35,966 bases of DNA from Oceanisphaera arctica (GTDB taxonomy: Bacteria > Pseudomonadota > Gammaproteobacteria > Enterobacterales > Aeromonadaceae): the NCBI RefSeq assembly GCF_002936955.1, contig NZ_MPZM01000031.1:1-35966 (forward strand), written 5' to 3'. The notes under the pieces are model-generated. The model saw only the letters and a program-made list of their open reading frames with translations. It ran no database searches and had not been told where the DNA came from. The position numbers were made by a program, and so were the translations under genes. This document shows positions 1 to 7,385 of this stretch, piece by piece (the first letter of the stretch is position 1; every line of letters begins with the position of its first letter).

Positions 1-704
1 GCGCGACCAGCTCAATGCCCTGCTGGCCACCGGCCAGCGCATTACCGTGACCCCCTACGATTACGGCGTGGGAAAAATCGAGCAGACCGGGCACTATCTG
101 GCACCCCAGAACGCCGCCGAGCGACTGGCTGCCAAGCTCAACGACAGCGCCGACCCCCGGCCGGCCCTCCGGCAGCCTGTATGCCGTCGGACTGCTGGTT
201 GCTGCCGGCACCCTGCCCCAGTTCGCTCAGGCATTAAATAGCATCACCAGTGCCATACCGCTGCCAGAGTTGGCTGCCTGTGCTCGCAGGGTGAGCGCCG
301 AGCTGAGTCACGAGCAAGACCGCATGCAGATTGCCGCCAAGGCCATCACCCCCGGCTGGGTACCCGGACAGCACAATGCCAGCCCCCAGCGGGCCGCCTC
401 GGCCGCCCTCGGAGCCCAGCTCGCGCAGCTGGAGTCACTGGCGGCAGATGCTCAATCGCCCGTTGCAAAGCTGACCGCCCTCGCCGCCAAGCGAGCCGCC
501 TGGCTAACTGCCCAGTCACAGGCGCTAACCAACCTGAAAGCCGGACTATCCGGCGCCCTGTATCGGGTGTCGGCAACCGGCACGCCGTCTGATATCGCCG
601 CCGCCCTGCTATCGGGGCTGCCCAGCTACGAGCAGCCCCACAGCGCCGCCGTGCTGTTGGTATCCGACCAGCCGCTGACCTTTTTTGAGGAGCTACTACC
701 ATGA
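1..704 (+). pseudogene. Phage tail-module protein, C-terminal part, with a frame break
   Basis: Partial at the window edge. The reading frame that is open from the first bases (peptide with TPYDYGVGKIEQTGHYL) stops making sense near position 160, while the frame starting at base 3 is open from about 51 to the stop at 704 and continues as an Ala/Leu-rich helical protein ending FFEELLP. Joining them needs one skipped base in the C-run of the GACCCCCGG stretch near 152-160. Its stop overlaps the next gene by ATGA at 701, so it belongs to the tail operon. Position before a baseplate-like gene and a hub/spike gene fits a DNA-circulation/gpN-like tail protein of Mu-type phages, but I do not recognise a diagnostic motif. 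The break may be a real mutation or a homopolymer sequencing error. Confidence 0.55.
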
Positions 705-1279
705 TCGCGCTCGACGGCGAAATAATCCGCCTCAAATCGCCCCGCCTTACCCTGAGCATGGAATTCAAGGAAAAGGACACCTCCGGCCAGACCTCCGGTA
801 CCAGTGGCGCCGAGCAGGGCGAAAAGGGCAAAGAACTGCAGGTAACCGGCCTGATCCCCTTTGTCGACCAAATGGCCCTCGCCCGCCTGTTCGAGCTGGC
901 CCAGGACAAAGGCGACGGCAACGAACGCAAAATCTACCGCATCGGCTGCGAACTGGCCGAAGCCGTCAAGATCTACCAGGTAAAGTTTGCCGGGCGCATC
1001 ATGGCCCCCGAGCAGGAAGGCCTGTTAGCCTGGCGAGTGTCCTTCACCCTGCGTGAACACCTGTCGGTACCGGAAAAGCGCGAACAGCGCCGCATCAAGC
1101 CGGACGCCATTATCGGGCAGGCCACCGAAGGTACCCAGCCCGTGGCCCCAGCCGGGGCAATCAGCGGCGACGGTCAAGATCAGCAGCCAGAACTGGGCCG
1201 CGTAGGAAGATTCTTCAAACGCATCGACGATGCCATGGGCGAGAAAAAAGATGAAACTCAACAAGCGACTGACGCTTAA
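701..1279 (+). CDS. Phage baseplate-associated protein (unknown family)
   Basis: A 192-residue protein in the tail operon. It starts with ATG overlapping the upstream stop (ATGA) and overlaps the start of the hub/spike gene downstream. The first 125 residues read as a compact beta-rich domain (LDGEIIRLKSPRLTLSMEF, then a Gly/Ser-rich loop). The last 60 residues are Pro/Gln/Gly-rich and probably flexible. Proteins of this size between a gpN-like gene and a hub gene occur in contractile-tailed prophages, and a baseplate or tail-completion role is inferred from position only. No catalytic motif is visible. Codon use is GC-rich like the rest of the prophage. Confidence 0.7.
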   Translation: MIALDGEIIRLKSPRLTLSMEFKEKDTSGQTSGTSGAEQGEKGKELQVTGLIPFVDQMALARLFELAQDKGDGNERKIYRIGCELAEAVKIYQVKFAGRIMAPEQEGLLAWRVSFTLREHLSVPEKREQRRIKPDAIIGQATEGTQPVAPAGAISGDGQDQQPELGRVGRFFKRIDDAMGEKKDETQQATDA

Positions 1280-2978
1280 CGGCCAAGAGGCCCATATCGC
1301 CGCCGATAAACTGGTGTTGGAACTATCCGGCGCCGGTCGTGGCTTTATCACCGTCAAAGGCACCGCCAGCCCGCGTGATATCGTGCGCCTCGATATCGGC
1401 TATGGCCAGGAGCTGCACCGCTACTTCACCGGCGTGGTTGCCAAGGCCATCCCCGCCGAAAACGGTCACGTCCGGTTGTTGGTCAAGGAGTTGGCTTTCG
1501 TGCTGGGTACCCGCGTCAGTATCAGCATTCAGCACGCCACCTTTCGCCAGGTGATCACCCGGCTGGCCGACGAAACAGGGCTTAACTTCGTGCTGCCGGC
1601 CGCCGCCGACTATACCGACAGGCCCATCCCCAACTTCACCACCGCCGGTACCGGCGCCCAGTTGCTCGAAAGCGCCGGTCGCGCCTTCGGCATCCCCGGC
1701 TTCTGCTGGTACCAGCAACCTGACGGCCACATCTACGCCGGTAGCTATCAGCACTCACGCTGGGCAGGCAGGTCCGTCACCATAGAGCAGGACATCACCA
1801 GCGCCCAGGCCGCCGGCAACAACCTGACCATTCCCGCCTCGCCGCTCATCCGCCCCGGCGCCCTGGTTAACGGCAACCAGATCACCCGGGTTGAATTCGA
1901 CGGTACCAGCATGGTCCTGACCTGGGCGGGCAAGCAGAAAGCCGCCCAGCAACGCCAGATAGAACAGCAGTTCCCCGAACTGGCCGCCGGCTTTCATCTG
2001 CCCCAGCTCGGCATCGTCACCGCCACCGCCGACCAAGCCAGTGCCGGCCAGCTCAACGATCCCTACCGCCCCCGCTACGCCGTGGACGTGCAGCAGCTGA
2101 ATGAAAACGGCAAGCCGGATACCGAAGTACCGGTATTCATGGCCGTACCGGTACCCGTGCTGTTTGGCGGCCCAGAACAGGGGCAATACCAGTACCCGCA
2201 CCCGGGTACCCTGGTCGAACTGGGTTTTGCCTTTGGCCGCGCCGATCAGCCCTTTATCCGTACCGTGCTCGGATCCGGCTGGCCGCTGCCCGATATCCAG
2301 CCCGGCGAGCAGCTCACCCAGCAGCGGGCCGAGGTGTACCGGCGCACCGATCCGGCCGGCAACCATACCGCGGCCACCGATCAACTGCTTCGCCACATCG
2401 CCGCCCAGCTGCAGCAAGAGGCCGACGACTACCAGGGCCAGTTCGGCAGCCATCACCTCACGGTGGCCCAGCACAGCACCGAAGAAGTCGCCGGTCGAAA
2501 ACTGATTGAGGCACTGGGAGCCATCGAGCTGCTGGCCGGTGACGACCTGGAACTGGCCACCCTCGGCAACCTGCACCTGGTCACCGCCGGCGAACGGGTC
2601 GACGTCACCGGAGCCAACTATCAGCACAGCATCGGCGGCGACAGCACTGCTACAGTACAAGGCAATGCCGCCACCACCATCACCGGCGACGAACAGCGCA
2701 CCACCCAGGGCAATACCACAGAGCAGATCACCGGCAACAAGAGCAGCCAGGCCCAAACCCAGACCATCCTCGGCAACAGCATCGTGCTGGGCAACGGCAC
2801 CCACAACATGCTGACCCTGATGATCGGCATGATGGCCGACGTGCAGGACGCTTTGCAGAAGCTGGACGGACACACCCACCCCGACCACAACACCCCGCCC
2901 AGCGTACAGGGCCAGGTGGCCAGCCACGCCACCGCCATCGGCACCACCAAGAGCAACCTGCAAAGCTTCACCGGCTAA
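1251..2978 (+). CDS. Phage baseplate hub/tail-spike protein (gp44/VgrG-like)
   Basis: A 575-residue structural protein. The start at 1251 is preferred over the ATG at 1230 because GAGAAAAAAG lies just before it and the N-terminus MKLNKRLTLNGQEAH reads as a domain start. The first half resembles gpP/gp44- or VgrG-type hub domains (RDIVRLDIGYGQELHRYFTGVV). The middle has a gp5/VgrG OB-fold-like segment (PVPVLFGGPEQGQYQYPHPG, then LVELGFAFGRADQPFI). Residues about 430-525 are a run of short Thr/Gly/Asn repeats (GDDLELATLGNLHLVTAGE, GDSTATVQGNAATTITGDE) expected to form a trimeric beta-helix needle. It probably forms the membrane-piercing centre of a contractile tail. It overlaps the preceding gene by 29 bases and ends the module. 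Family assignment rests on motif reading only. Confidence 0.75.
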   Translation: MKLNKRLTLNGQEAHIAADKLVLELSGAGRGFITVKGTASPRDIVRLDIGYGQELHRYFTGVVAKAIPAENGHVRLLVKELAFVLGTRVSISIQHATFRQVITRLADETGLNFVLPAAADYTDRPIPNFTTAGTGAQLLESAGRAFGIPGFCWYQQPDGHIYAGSYQHSRWAGRSVTIEQDITSAQAAGNNLTIPASPLIRPGALVNGNQITRVEFDGTSMVLTWAGKQKAAQQRQIEQQFPELAAGFHLPQLGIVTATADQASAGQLNDPYRPRYAVDVQQLNENGKPDTEVPVFMAVPVPVLFGGPEQGQYQYPHPGTLVELGFAFGRADQPFIRTVLGSGWPLPDIQPGEQLTQQRAEVYRRTDPAGNHTAATDQLLRHIAAQLQQEADDYQGQFGSHHLTVAQHSTEEVAGRKLIEALGAIELLAGDDLELATLGNLHLVTAGERVDVTGANYQHSIGGDSTATVQGNAATTITGDEQRTTQGNTTEQITGNKSSQAQTQTILGNSIVLGNGTHNMLTLMIGMMADVQDALQKLDGHTHPDHNTPPSVQGQVASHATAIGTTKSNLQSFTG

Positions 2979-3474
2979 CCCCACCCAGCACCACCACAGG
3001 CGGCCCACAGCGGCCGCCTTGCCTTACCCTAGCAACCACCAACACAGATACAACCAACGCCGTCAGCGGCTGACTGACGGCGCCTGCGCTGGCCCACGTC
3101 ACCCACCAGAGCGCCGCCACGTAATCCGTACACGCACGCCATCACCCCACGGAAACCGCGCTCCTCCGCGCCCGCCTTCGCGCTTTGTGTTTTAAAATTT
3201 TGGAAATTCTGCGGGTGTGCAAAACCATAGCCCGAGGCCAGCGTTGGCAAGGATCACGGGACGATCTGACGATCTACAAAAATTGAAGGGAATTGCACAG
3301 AAATGAAGGAATCAGGGTGTCAGCAGACCAGAGCCAAAACAAGCAAAGCCGCAGCTGGCTTGAGGGTCGCGCCGTTTACGTGGATAAAGCGGCGAAACGG
3401 AACATCAAGCCGAGCGCCGCAAGCCTTGCTACGACTAGGATCGCTGAAATGAAGAATTGCAATATCGTTCAACG
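2979..3474. other. Non-coding junction between the tail module and the gpD remnant
   Basis: No convincing gene. It holds a second hairpin (CGCCGTCAG at 3058-3066 and CTGACGGCG at 3074-3082, loop of 7) without a T-run, and base composition changes from GC-rich to more AT-rich near 3190. A frame open at 3293-3559 has no recognisable product, and its 3' half runs out of frame over the gpD remnant. I read the stretch as a recombination scar of unknown origin. Confidence 0.4.
2999..3018 (+). terminator. Hairpin after the tail operon
   Basis: GGCGGCC and GGCCGCC form a 7-bp stem around a short loop, 20 bases after the spike stop codon, followed by TTGCCTT rather than a clean T-run. It is a plausible but weak terminator. 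Confidence 0.45.
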
Positions 3475-3642
3475 CCAGGCAGGCCCGAACTGTTCCCGGA
3501 ACTGCCGGTCGCGGTGCAGGGCTTCAAGCCGCAAGTCGACGCCCTGCCGTGGATCCTGACCCGCGTCACCCACAGCCTCAGTGCCAGCGGCTACACCACC
3601 GGCCTGGAGCTGGAAGTCAAAACCGACCAGCTACCGGAATAG
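3475..3642 (+). pseudogene. Remnant of a P2-type late control protein D gene (3' end)
   Basis: One frame reads PGRPELFPELPVAVQGF, then KPQVDALPWILTRVTHSL, then SASGYTTGLELEV, and stops at 3642. This matches the C-terminus of P2 gpD-like baseplate hub proteins, which end with an 'IDA..W...R.TH.L...G.TT.LELE' pattern. Only about 56 residues remain, against roughly 330-390 for the intact family. Upstream sequence is not gpD-like in any frame, so the gene is truncated at its 5' side. It lies directly after an unrelated hub/spike gene and just before a bidirectional terminator, the usual place of gpD at the end of a P2-type tail operon. It suggests the older P2-like tail module was replaced. Confidence 0.7.
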
Positions 3643-3651
3643 CAGGCATAA

Positions 3652-3681
3652 AAAGGCCGCCAATTGGCGGCCTTTTTTTAT
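3652..3681. terminator. Bidirectional terminator between convergent genes
   Basis: AAAAAGGCCGCC, loop AATT, GGCGGCCTTTTTTT. A perfect 12-base arm with A-run and T-run on the two sides serves both the rightward tail operon and the leftward BRCT-protein gene, whose stop lies at the hairpin edge (3678). Confidence 0.9.
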
Positions 3682-4805
3682 TTAACCAGTACCACTTTCT
3701 TGGGGCGTTCATCTTTGCTTGTCGGTTTCTCCCAGTAAAAGCCGTGCTGTAATAAGGCGACAAACTCAACCTGTGACAGCGTAACTCGCTTCGGGCCTGA
3801 GCCAGAGCTAGATGCCGAGTCATAAATATCAAATACCACAGCGCCGGGGTCATACATTTGGCGGCTTACTTCCAGCCTATGTTGATCGAGTTCGGTGATG
3901 GAAACATTCTGATTGATATAGCTGCCGGTGAAGTCGCCAATTAATGCGTTTTTAGTTTCAAAACCGGCTGGTGAGGTGGAGAAGACCTGCAAGGTAACGC
4001 CGTGCACATATCCCGAGCGGTTGCTGTGTATCATGGTGCCCCTGGAGAACTCGAAGGCGTGCCCCTGCGTCCAGCCATGAAATTGATGCCCATGCACCAC
4101 TGTTGGCGTCCATTTAATATCGAGCATCGCTTTAAAGTTTTCGGGAACGGCAAACTTCCACCCGGCAGCAAAGCCATCTTCAAACTGTGCAATCAGCACC
4201 TCGCGACGAGGAACAGCCCTGAGCCCGACAAAACTTTCTTGAATTTCGTTTGCCACCTTTTCGGTGACTGACTTGGCTTCTTCTGTTTCGGCGTTCTTGT
4301 CCTGGGTGGCTTCAAAGGTGTAATGAAAGGTTTCATCAAACTCCGGGATTTCGCCGGTCTCCAGCATATTCAAAAACTGAGCTTCACTTAAAATGGTGAC
4401 GCCGTTCTTGCGCGACTTCTCAATCTTTACCGGCCCCGCGTTAGGCCCGCAGCATAAATAGGACAGGCTGCCAGATACACCCGTTCTCACGCCAAGGCTG
4501 GCGGCTTCTGCCCGTTGGCTGAGTTGCGATTTAATATCTTTCTTGAAACCGGTAAAGCAGATGGCGGGGTCCTTGCTTCTGGGTTTCGGTGCGGGTATTT
4601 CTGGCGGAACATAATCGGCGGGAATAGCGGCTTCGGCCTGCTCCAGCGATTCGTGATATTCAATCACCCTGTCTTTGCGAAAGGTGCGAATGCCGCCACC
4701 GTCGGTCAGAAAGCCCTGATAGTGCTCGGCAGACTCAGAGAAGTTGGCTATCTCAAAGGCGCCAAGGCGGCCCTTGGCATCACAGTAGGTAAAAACTTTA
4801 AGCAT
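3678..4805 (-). CDS. Prophage immunity-region protein with a BRCT domain
   Basis: A 375-residue protein on the minus strand, following the repressor gene with a 26-base gap and probably co-transcribed with it. AGGAGCAAGGG before the ATG at 4805 is a good ribosome binding site. Residues about 79-149 read as a BRCT domain (AICFTGFKKDIKSQL, GVSGSLSYLCCGP, KIEKSRKNGVTILSEAQFLNML), the fold used by bacterial DNA ligase C-termini for binding nicked DNA or phosphopeptides. Residues 1-60 form a separate small domain and the last 200 residues are unrecognised. Only the BRCT call is supported by motif. Expression from the lysogenic transcript suggests a function in the lysogen, such as superinfection exclusion, host fitness or DNA binding, but this is inference. 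Confidence 0.8.
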   Translation of the reverse strand: MLKVFTYCDAKGRLGAFEIANFSESAEHYQGFLTDGGGIRTFRKDRVIEYHESLEQAEAAIPADYVPPEIPAPKPRSKDPAICFTGFKKDIKSQLSQRAEAASLGVRTGVSGSLSYLCCGPNAGPVKIEKSRKNGVTILSEAQFLNMLETGEIPEFDETFHYTFEATQDKNAETEEAKSVTEKVANEIQESFVGLRAVPRREVLIAQFEDGFAAGWKFAVPENFKAMLDIKWTPTVVHGHQFHGWTQGHAFEFSRGTMIHSNRSGYVHGVTLQVFSTSPAGFETKNALIGDFTGSYINQNVSITELDQHRLEVSRQMYDPGAVVFDIYDSASSSGSGPKRVTLSQVEFVALLQHGFYWEKPTSKDERPKKVVLVK

Positions 4806-4831
4806 CCCTTGCTCCTGATTTTATTGTTTTA

Positions 4832-5491
4832 TTATCTTCTTCGTCGGTACTTCCTGTGCTCGACCATGGTGCCGATGATCATCACCTCACACATGTCCGA
4901 ACGAATGGGGGCGTAATCCTCGTTCAGCGGGATCAGTTCGAAGTATTCCACCCCGCCCGCATTAAAGCCGCGCGGGCGGTATTTCTTGAAAGTGGCCTCC
5001 CGGCTGCCGTTCTTGGCCGCCACATAGTCGCCGGGCACCGGCTCTATGTCCGGGTCGATGATCACCAGGTCGCCATCACTAAACTCCGGCGTCATAGAGT
5101 CGCCGCTGATGCGCATACCAAAGGCGCGCTCGCCTATATCATCATCGGCCTGCACATATTCAATGCCGCCATCCACTTCCCGAATTTCCCGCACCGCCGT
5201 CAACTGCCCGGCCTGCACATAACTCAACACCGGCACCTGGTGCCCGCCCATCGGCGCATGCGCCACGTTCTGGAAGGCAGGGGGTTCGGGTTCGTTCTTG
5301 CCGGTAACCAACCAGTCGGGGCTGCAGCTCAATGCTTTTGCCAGGGCGAGGAAGTTTTCGCCTTTTGGGGACGTGTCGCCACGTTCCCATTGGCTAATGG
5401 AGACCCGGCTAACGCCAACTTTTTTGGCTAGCCCGTCTTGGGTTAGTTGAAGCGCGTTTCGGCGCTGCAGGATTCTGCTGCTCATTGTCAT
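4832..5491 (-). CDS. Phage repressor, CI/LexA-like with S24 self-cleavage domain
   Basis: A 219-residue repressor that keeps the prophage dormant. The N-terminus is an XRE helix-turn-helix (LTQDGLAKKVGVSRVSISQWERG, residues about 16-38). The C-terminus is an S24 peptidase domain with the Ala-Gly cleavage site at A94-G95 (YVQAG), catalytic Ser132 in SGDSM and Lys169 in ATFKK. This architecture normally responds to RecA-activated self-cleavage during the SOS response. The frame is open upstream to 5695, but that part crosses the operators and the divergent cro start, so I start at 5491 (MTM) or 5485. No clear ribosome binding site precedes either ATG, and the message may be leaderless, as for lambda cI from its maintenance promoter. 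Terminal residues RKYRRRR are basic. Confidence 0.9.
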   Translation of the reverse strand: MTMSSRILQRRNALQLTQDGLAKKVGVSRVSISQWERGDTSPKGENFLALAKALSCSPDWLVTGKNEPEPPAFQNVAHAPMGGHQVPVLSYVQAGQLTAVREIREVDGGIEYVQADDDIGERAFGMRISGDSMTPEFSDGDLVIIDPDIEPVPGDYVAAKNGSREATFKKYRPRGFNAGGVEYFELIPLNEDYAPIRSDMCEVMIIGTMVEHRKYRRRR

Positions 5492-5584
5492 GTAAGAGAG
5501 CTTACATACACACAACGAAAGATTCCCTTGCATAACACCGAAAGAAGTCTTACATTCATAGGCATCACCGTAAGAGGCCGTAAG
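5491..5584. promoter_or_regulatory. Lysogeny switch: three operator-like sites and an early promoter
   Basis: Site 1 (5491-5506) is the perfect palindrome TGTAAG-AGAG-CTTACA and covers the repressor start. Site 2 (5539-5554), CGAAAG-AAGT-CTTACA, shares one half-site exactly. Site 3 (5569-5584), CGTAAG-AGGC-CGTAAG, has two direct half-sites. All have 6-base halves and a 4-base spacer. A rightward promoter candidate has TTGCAT at 5528-5533 and TACATT at 5551-5556 with a 17-base spacer, so site 2 would block it. The layout matches a CI/Cro switch. Binding is inferred. Confidence 0.75.
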
Positions 5585-5588
5585 CGAC

Positions 5589-5768
5589 ATGAAAAAAAAT
5601 GAGGCCATTGGCCATTTTGGAAGCGTTGTAAAGCTGGCCGAGGCGCTAGGGATAAGGCCGCAGGCTGTATCCCAGTGGGGCGAAAAAATCCCCATGCGTC
5701 GCGCCTACGAAATCGAGCGCATCACCAACGGAAAGCTGAAGGCGCTGACGGAAAGTAAAGGTAAGTAA
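5589..5768 (+). CDS. Cro-like DNA-binding protein
   Basis: A 59-residue protein, divergent from the repressor and first in the early operon. It reads MKKNEAIGHFGSVVKLAEALG, then IRPQAVSQWGEKIPMRRAYEIERIT. The helix-turn-helix core (VVKLAEALGIRPQAVSQWGE, residues 13-32) is typical of Cro/YdaS-type phage regulators, which recognise an operator and use the 'AVSQW' recognition helix. It is the expected lytic counterpart of the repressor at 4832-5491, turning down repressor transcription. It starts 4 bases beyond operator site 3. The ribosome binding site is weak (GTAAGCGAC). The family match is by motif, and the role is inferred from position. Confidence 0.85.
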   Translation: MKKNEAIGHFGSVVKLAEALGIRPQAVSQWGEKIPMRRAYEIERITNGKLKALTESKGK

Positions 5769-5828
5769 ACCTGAGTGCGCAAGAAAAAAACAAAAAAAGA
5801 CCAGTACGACACTTTGCAGGGGATAAAG

Positions 5829-6083
5829 ATGAGTCAGCGCAAGCGGTTTACCGCGCCCAAGTATTCAGCCATACGCCGCAGTTGCCCGCATTGCGAAGCG
5901 CCCGCCCGCATCCGCACCAGCGAGGCCCAGTCTGCCCTGAGCCGCATCACCAAATACCAGTGCAGCAACATCGACTGCTGTCACGTCTGGGTCGAAGGCA
6001 GCGAAGTGCTCTACAGCATAGTGCCCTCGGCCAGCCCCAACCCCACCGTAAAAATACCCGTTAGATACAAGGAGAGAAACTAA
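5829..6083 (+). CDS. ogr: Ogr/Delta-type zinc-finger transcription activator
   Basis: An 84-residue protein. The ATG at 5829 follows GGGGATAAAG, and an in-frame GTG at 5775 would add 18 lysine-rich residues but has no ribosome binding site. The core has CPHC near residue 20, then RTSEAQS, then QCSNIDCCHVWV. This fits the C-x2-C...C-x4-C zinc finger of P2 Ogr and P4 Delta, small proteins that bind RNA polymerase alpha and late phage promoters to switch on morphogenesis genes. In P2 the gene lies after the tail operon; here it has moved into the early operon behind cro, which implies early control of late genes. The stop overlaps the next ATG (TAATG). Confidence 0.8.
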   Translation: MSQRKRFTAPKYSAIRRSCPHCEAPARIRTSEAQSALSRITKYQCSNIDCCHVWVEGSEVLYSIVPSASPNPTVKIPVRYKERN

Positions 6084-6337
6084 TGATCGAACTCACCAGA
6101 CTGCTGCGCGCCCCGGCGCTGGTGCGGCATAACCCGCTGCGACCCGAGGTGATCACCCACCGCCACCGCCCCGGCTTTATCGAACGCCAGGACGGCAGCT
6201 GGATCACCCTGCCCGTTCAGACCCGCAGCGCCCGCAGCGCCCGCAGCCACAAGACAGGTAAGGCAAACAGGCCCAAGGCCCGCCGCCGCTTGTGGCACTG
6301 GCTGAACAGCCTGATCACGCAAGGAGCGACCGCATGA
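6083..6337 (+). CDS. Small basic prophage protein, unknown
   Basis: 84 residues starting with MIELTRLLRAPALVRHNPLRP, translationally coupled at both ends (TAATG upstream, ATGA downstream). The C-terminal half is rich in Arg, Lys and Ser (SARSARSHKTGKANRPKARRR) and ends in a short amphipathic helix. The charge suggests nucleic-acid contact, but no known family is recognised. Confidence 0.6.
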   Translation: MIELTRLLRAPALVRHNPLRPEVITHRHRPGFIERQDGSWITLPVQTRSARSARSHKTGKANRPKARRRLWHWLNSLITQGATA

Positions 6338-6810
6338 CCATTCATCACCACAACCTGGCACAGGTAGTACCGTTCGATGCCAACCAGCAGGCCGCTACCG
6401 CTACCACTGCCGGCGAGCAGGCGCTGGCCGAGATGCGCGCCCGCCTGCAACGCAGCCGGGTCGCCGCCGAGTGGAGCCGCCTCAGTACCCAGCAGCGCGC
6501 CATGCTGTGCTACGGCGCCAAGCTGCGCCCCAGCAGCTATGCCGAACTGGCACTGGAAGAGATGACCGACGACGAACGCGAGCACATTCGCCTCGCCCTG
6601 GTCGAGATGAAGCGCGGCCTGCACAGCCTGACCACCACCGACCGCACCGAATGGCGCCAAGTGGCCGGCAACTGCCAGCACCACCAGAAAACCAAAAAAG
6701 AGCAGGCGCGCACCGAACAGCAGGGCCGCCTCAGGCTGGACCGCCAGATCCGCCAGCTGAGCGACAAATTGAACGCCGTAAACGCAAAAAGCCCCGTCAG
6801 CAGCAACTGA
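6334..6810 (+). CDS. Prophage early protein, unknown
   Basis: 158 residues. The ATG at 6334 overlaps the upstream stop (ATGA) and follows AAGGAG, so it is preferred over an earlier in-frame ATG at 6292. The sequence is mostly helical: a His-rich start (MTIHHHNLAQVVPFD), then EQALAEMRARLQRSRVAAEW and a region around ELALEEMTDDEREHIRL, with a basic, Gln-rich tail likely to form a coiled coil (residues about 110-150). It lies between the ogr-like and gpA genes. The position resembles that of P2 gene B (helicase-loading) but I see no sequence match, so function stays open. Confidence 0.6.
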   Translation: MTIHHHNLAQVVPFDANQQAATATTAGEQALAEMRARLQRSRVAAEWSRLSTQQRAMLCYGAKLRPSSYAELALEEMTDDEREHIRLALVEMKRGLHSLTTTDRTEWRQVAGNCQHHQKTKKEQARTEQQGRLRLDRQIRQLSDKLNAVNAKSPVSSN

Positions 6811-6820
6811 CAGGGCTTTT
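6786..6820 (+). terminator. Hairpin overlapping a stop codon inside the early operon
   Basis: AAAAAGCCCCGTCAG, loop of 6, CTGACAGGGCTTTT: 14-base arms with one mismatch and a T-run. It spans the stop codon at 6808-6810, so translating ribosomes would disrupt it. This is a possible attenuator separating the regulatory genes from the replication genes. Confidence 0.7.
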
Positions 6821-6858
6821 CAAAACATCACTTCTTTACGCAAAGGAGCAAAAGAATT

Positions 6859-7101
6859 ATGCCGCATTATGCCGCTATACGCAAAGTTGCCAACGAGCAC
6901 CTGACCCAGTTCAACCGCCTGGCCCGCGTTCGTCGCGCCCAAAACGCCGAAGTGCCGTTCGAATGCGCCCTCGAAGCCCTCGCCCGCGTGGCCGAGCAGC
7001 TCGGTGCCGACGACCTCTATCAGCAAATTACCGACCGTCAGCACCTGTTGGAGCTGGGTCAGCCCCTGCCCTACATCACCGCCAACGGGGGTGAGGCATG
7101 A
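6859..7101 (+). CDS. Small prophage protein, unknown
   Basis: 80 residues, with AAAGGAG before the ATG. It begins MPHYAAIRKVANEHLTQFNR, is predicted to be helical throughout, and has one Cys. First gene after the internal hairpin, coupled to the next by ATGA. No family recognised. Confidence 0.6.
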   Translation: MPHYAAIRKVANEHLTQFNRLARVRRAQNAEVPFECALEALARVAEQLGADDLYQQITDRQHLLELGQPLPYITANGGEA

Positions 7102-7385
7102 ATCAGCGTGAGATGTTTTACGGGTTTTATCGCGCCGCTCGCCTGAACGAAAGCGGCTTCCCTGTGCACCTTATGGATAGCACCCCCGATGCCCAGGAAC
7201 AGAAATACCAGATAGACCGCGCCGCCCTGCTGGCCGGGTTTGATGATTTCACCATCATGCACGCCGAGTGGGCCGCCGACATGGCGCTGGCAGACCGCCG
7301 CAGGCAACACGCCGAACCGTCCCGCCACTCGGTGGTGATTCAAATGCTGATGTTTACCCATGGCCGTGTGCGGAGGTCTTTCTGA
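7098..7385 (+). CDS. Small prophage protein, unknown
   Basis: 95 residues starting MNQREMFYGFYRAARLNESG, coupled by ATGA to both neighbours. The centre is acidic and hydrophobic (DRAALLAGFDDFTIMHAEW), and the end is basic. No family recognised; it is kept as a gene because of its ribosome binding site and overlaps. Confidence 0.55.
   Translation: MNQREMFYGFYRAARLNESGFPVHLMDSTPDAQEQKYQIDRAALLAGFDDFTIMHAEWAADMALADRRRQHAEPSRHSVVIQMLMFTHGRVRRSF

Noticed and set aside
1755-3008. Long minus-strand open frame opposite the hub/spike gene
   Set aside because: Gly/Val/Leu-rich low-complexity translation, typical of the antisense of a GC-rich gene; no ribosome binding site, and the plus strand has clear domain structure.
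3293-3559. 88-codon frame upstream of the gpD remnant
   Set aside because: Its 3' half is the wrong frame of gpD (Arg/Ser/Cys-rich) and the 5' half matches no family; no ribosome binding site beyond AAGGGAATTG.
5492-5695. N-terminal extension of the repressor frame
   Set aside because: It would run through the operators, the early promoter and the cro start; the XRE domain begins at the ATG at 5485-5491.
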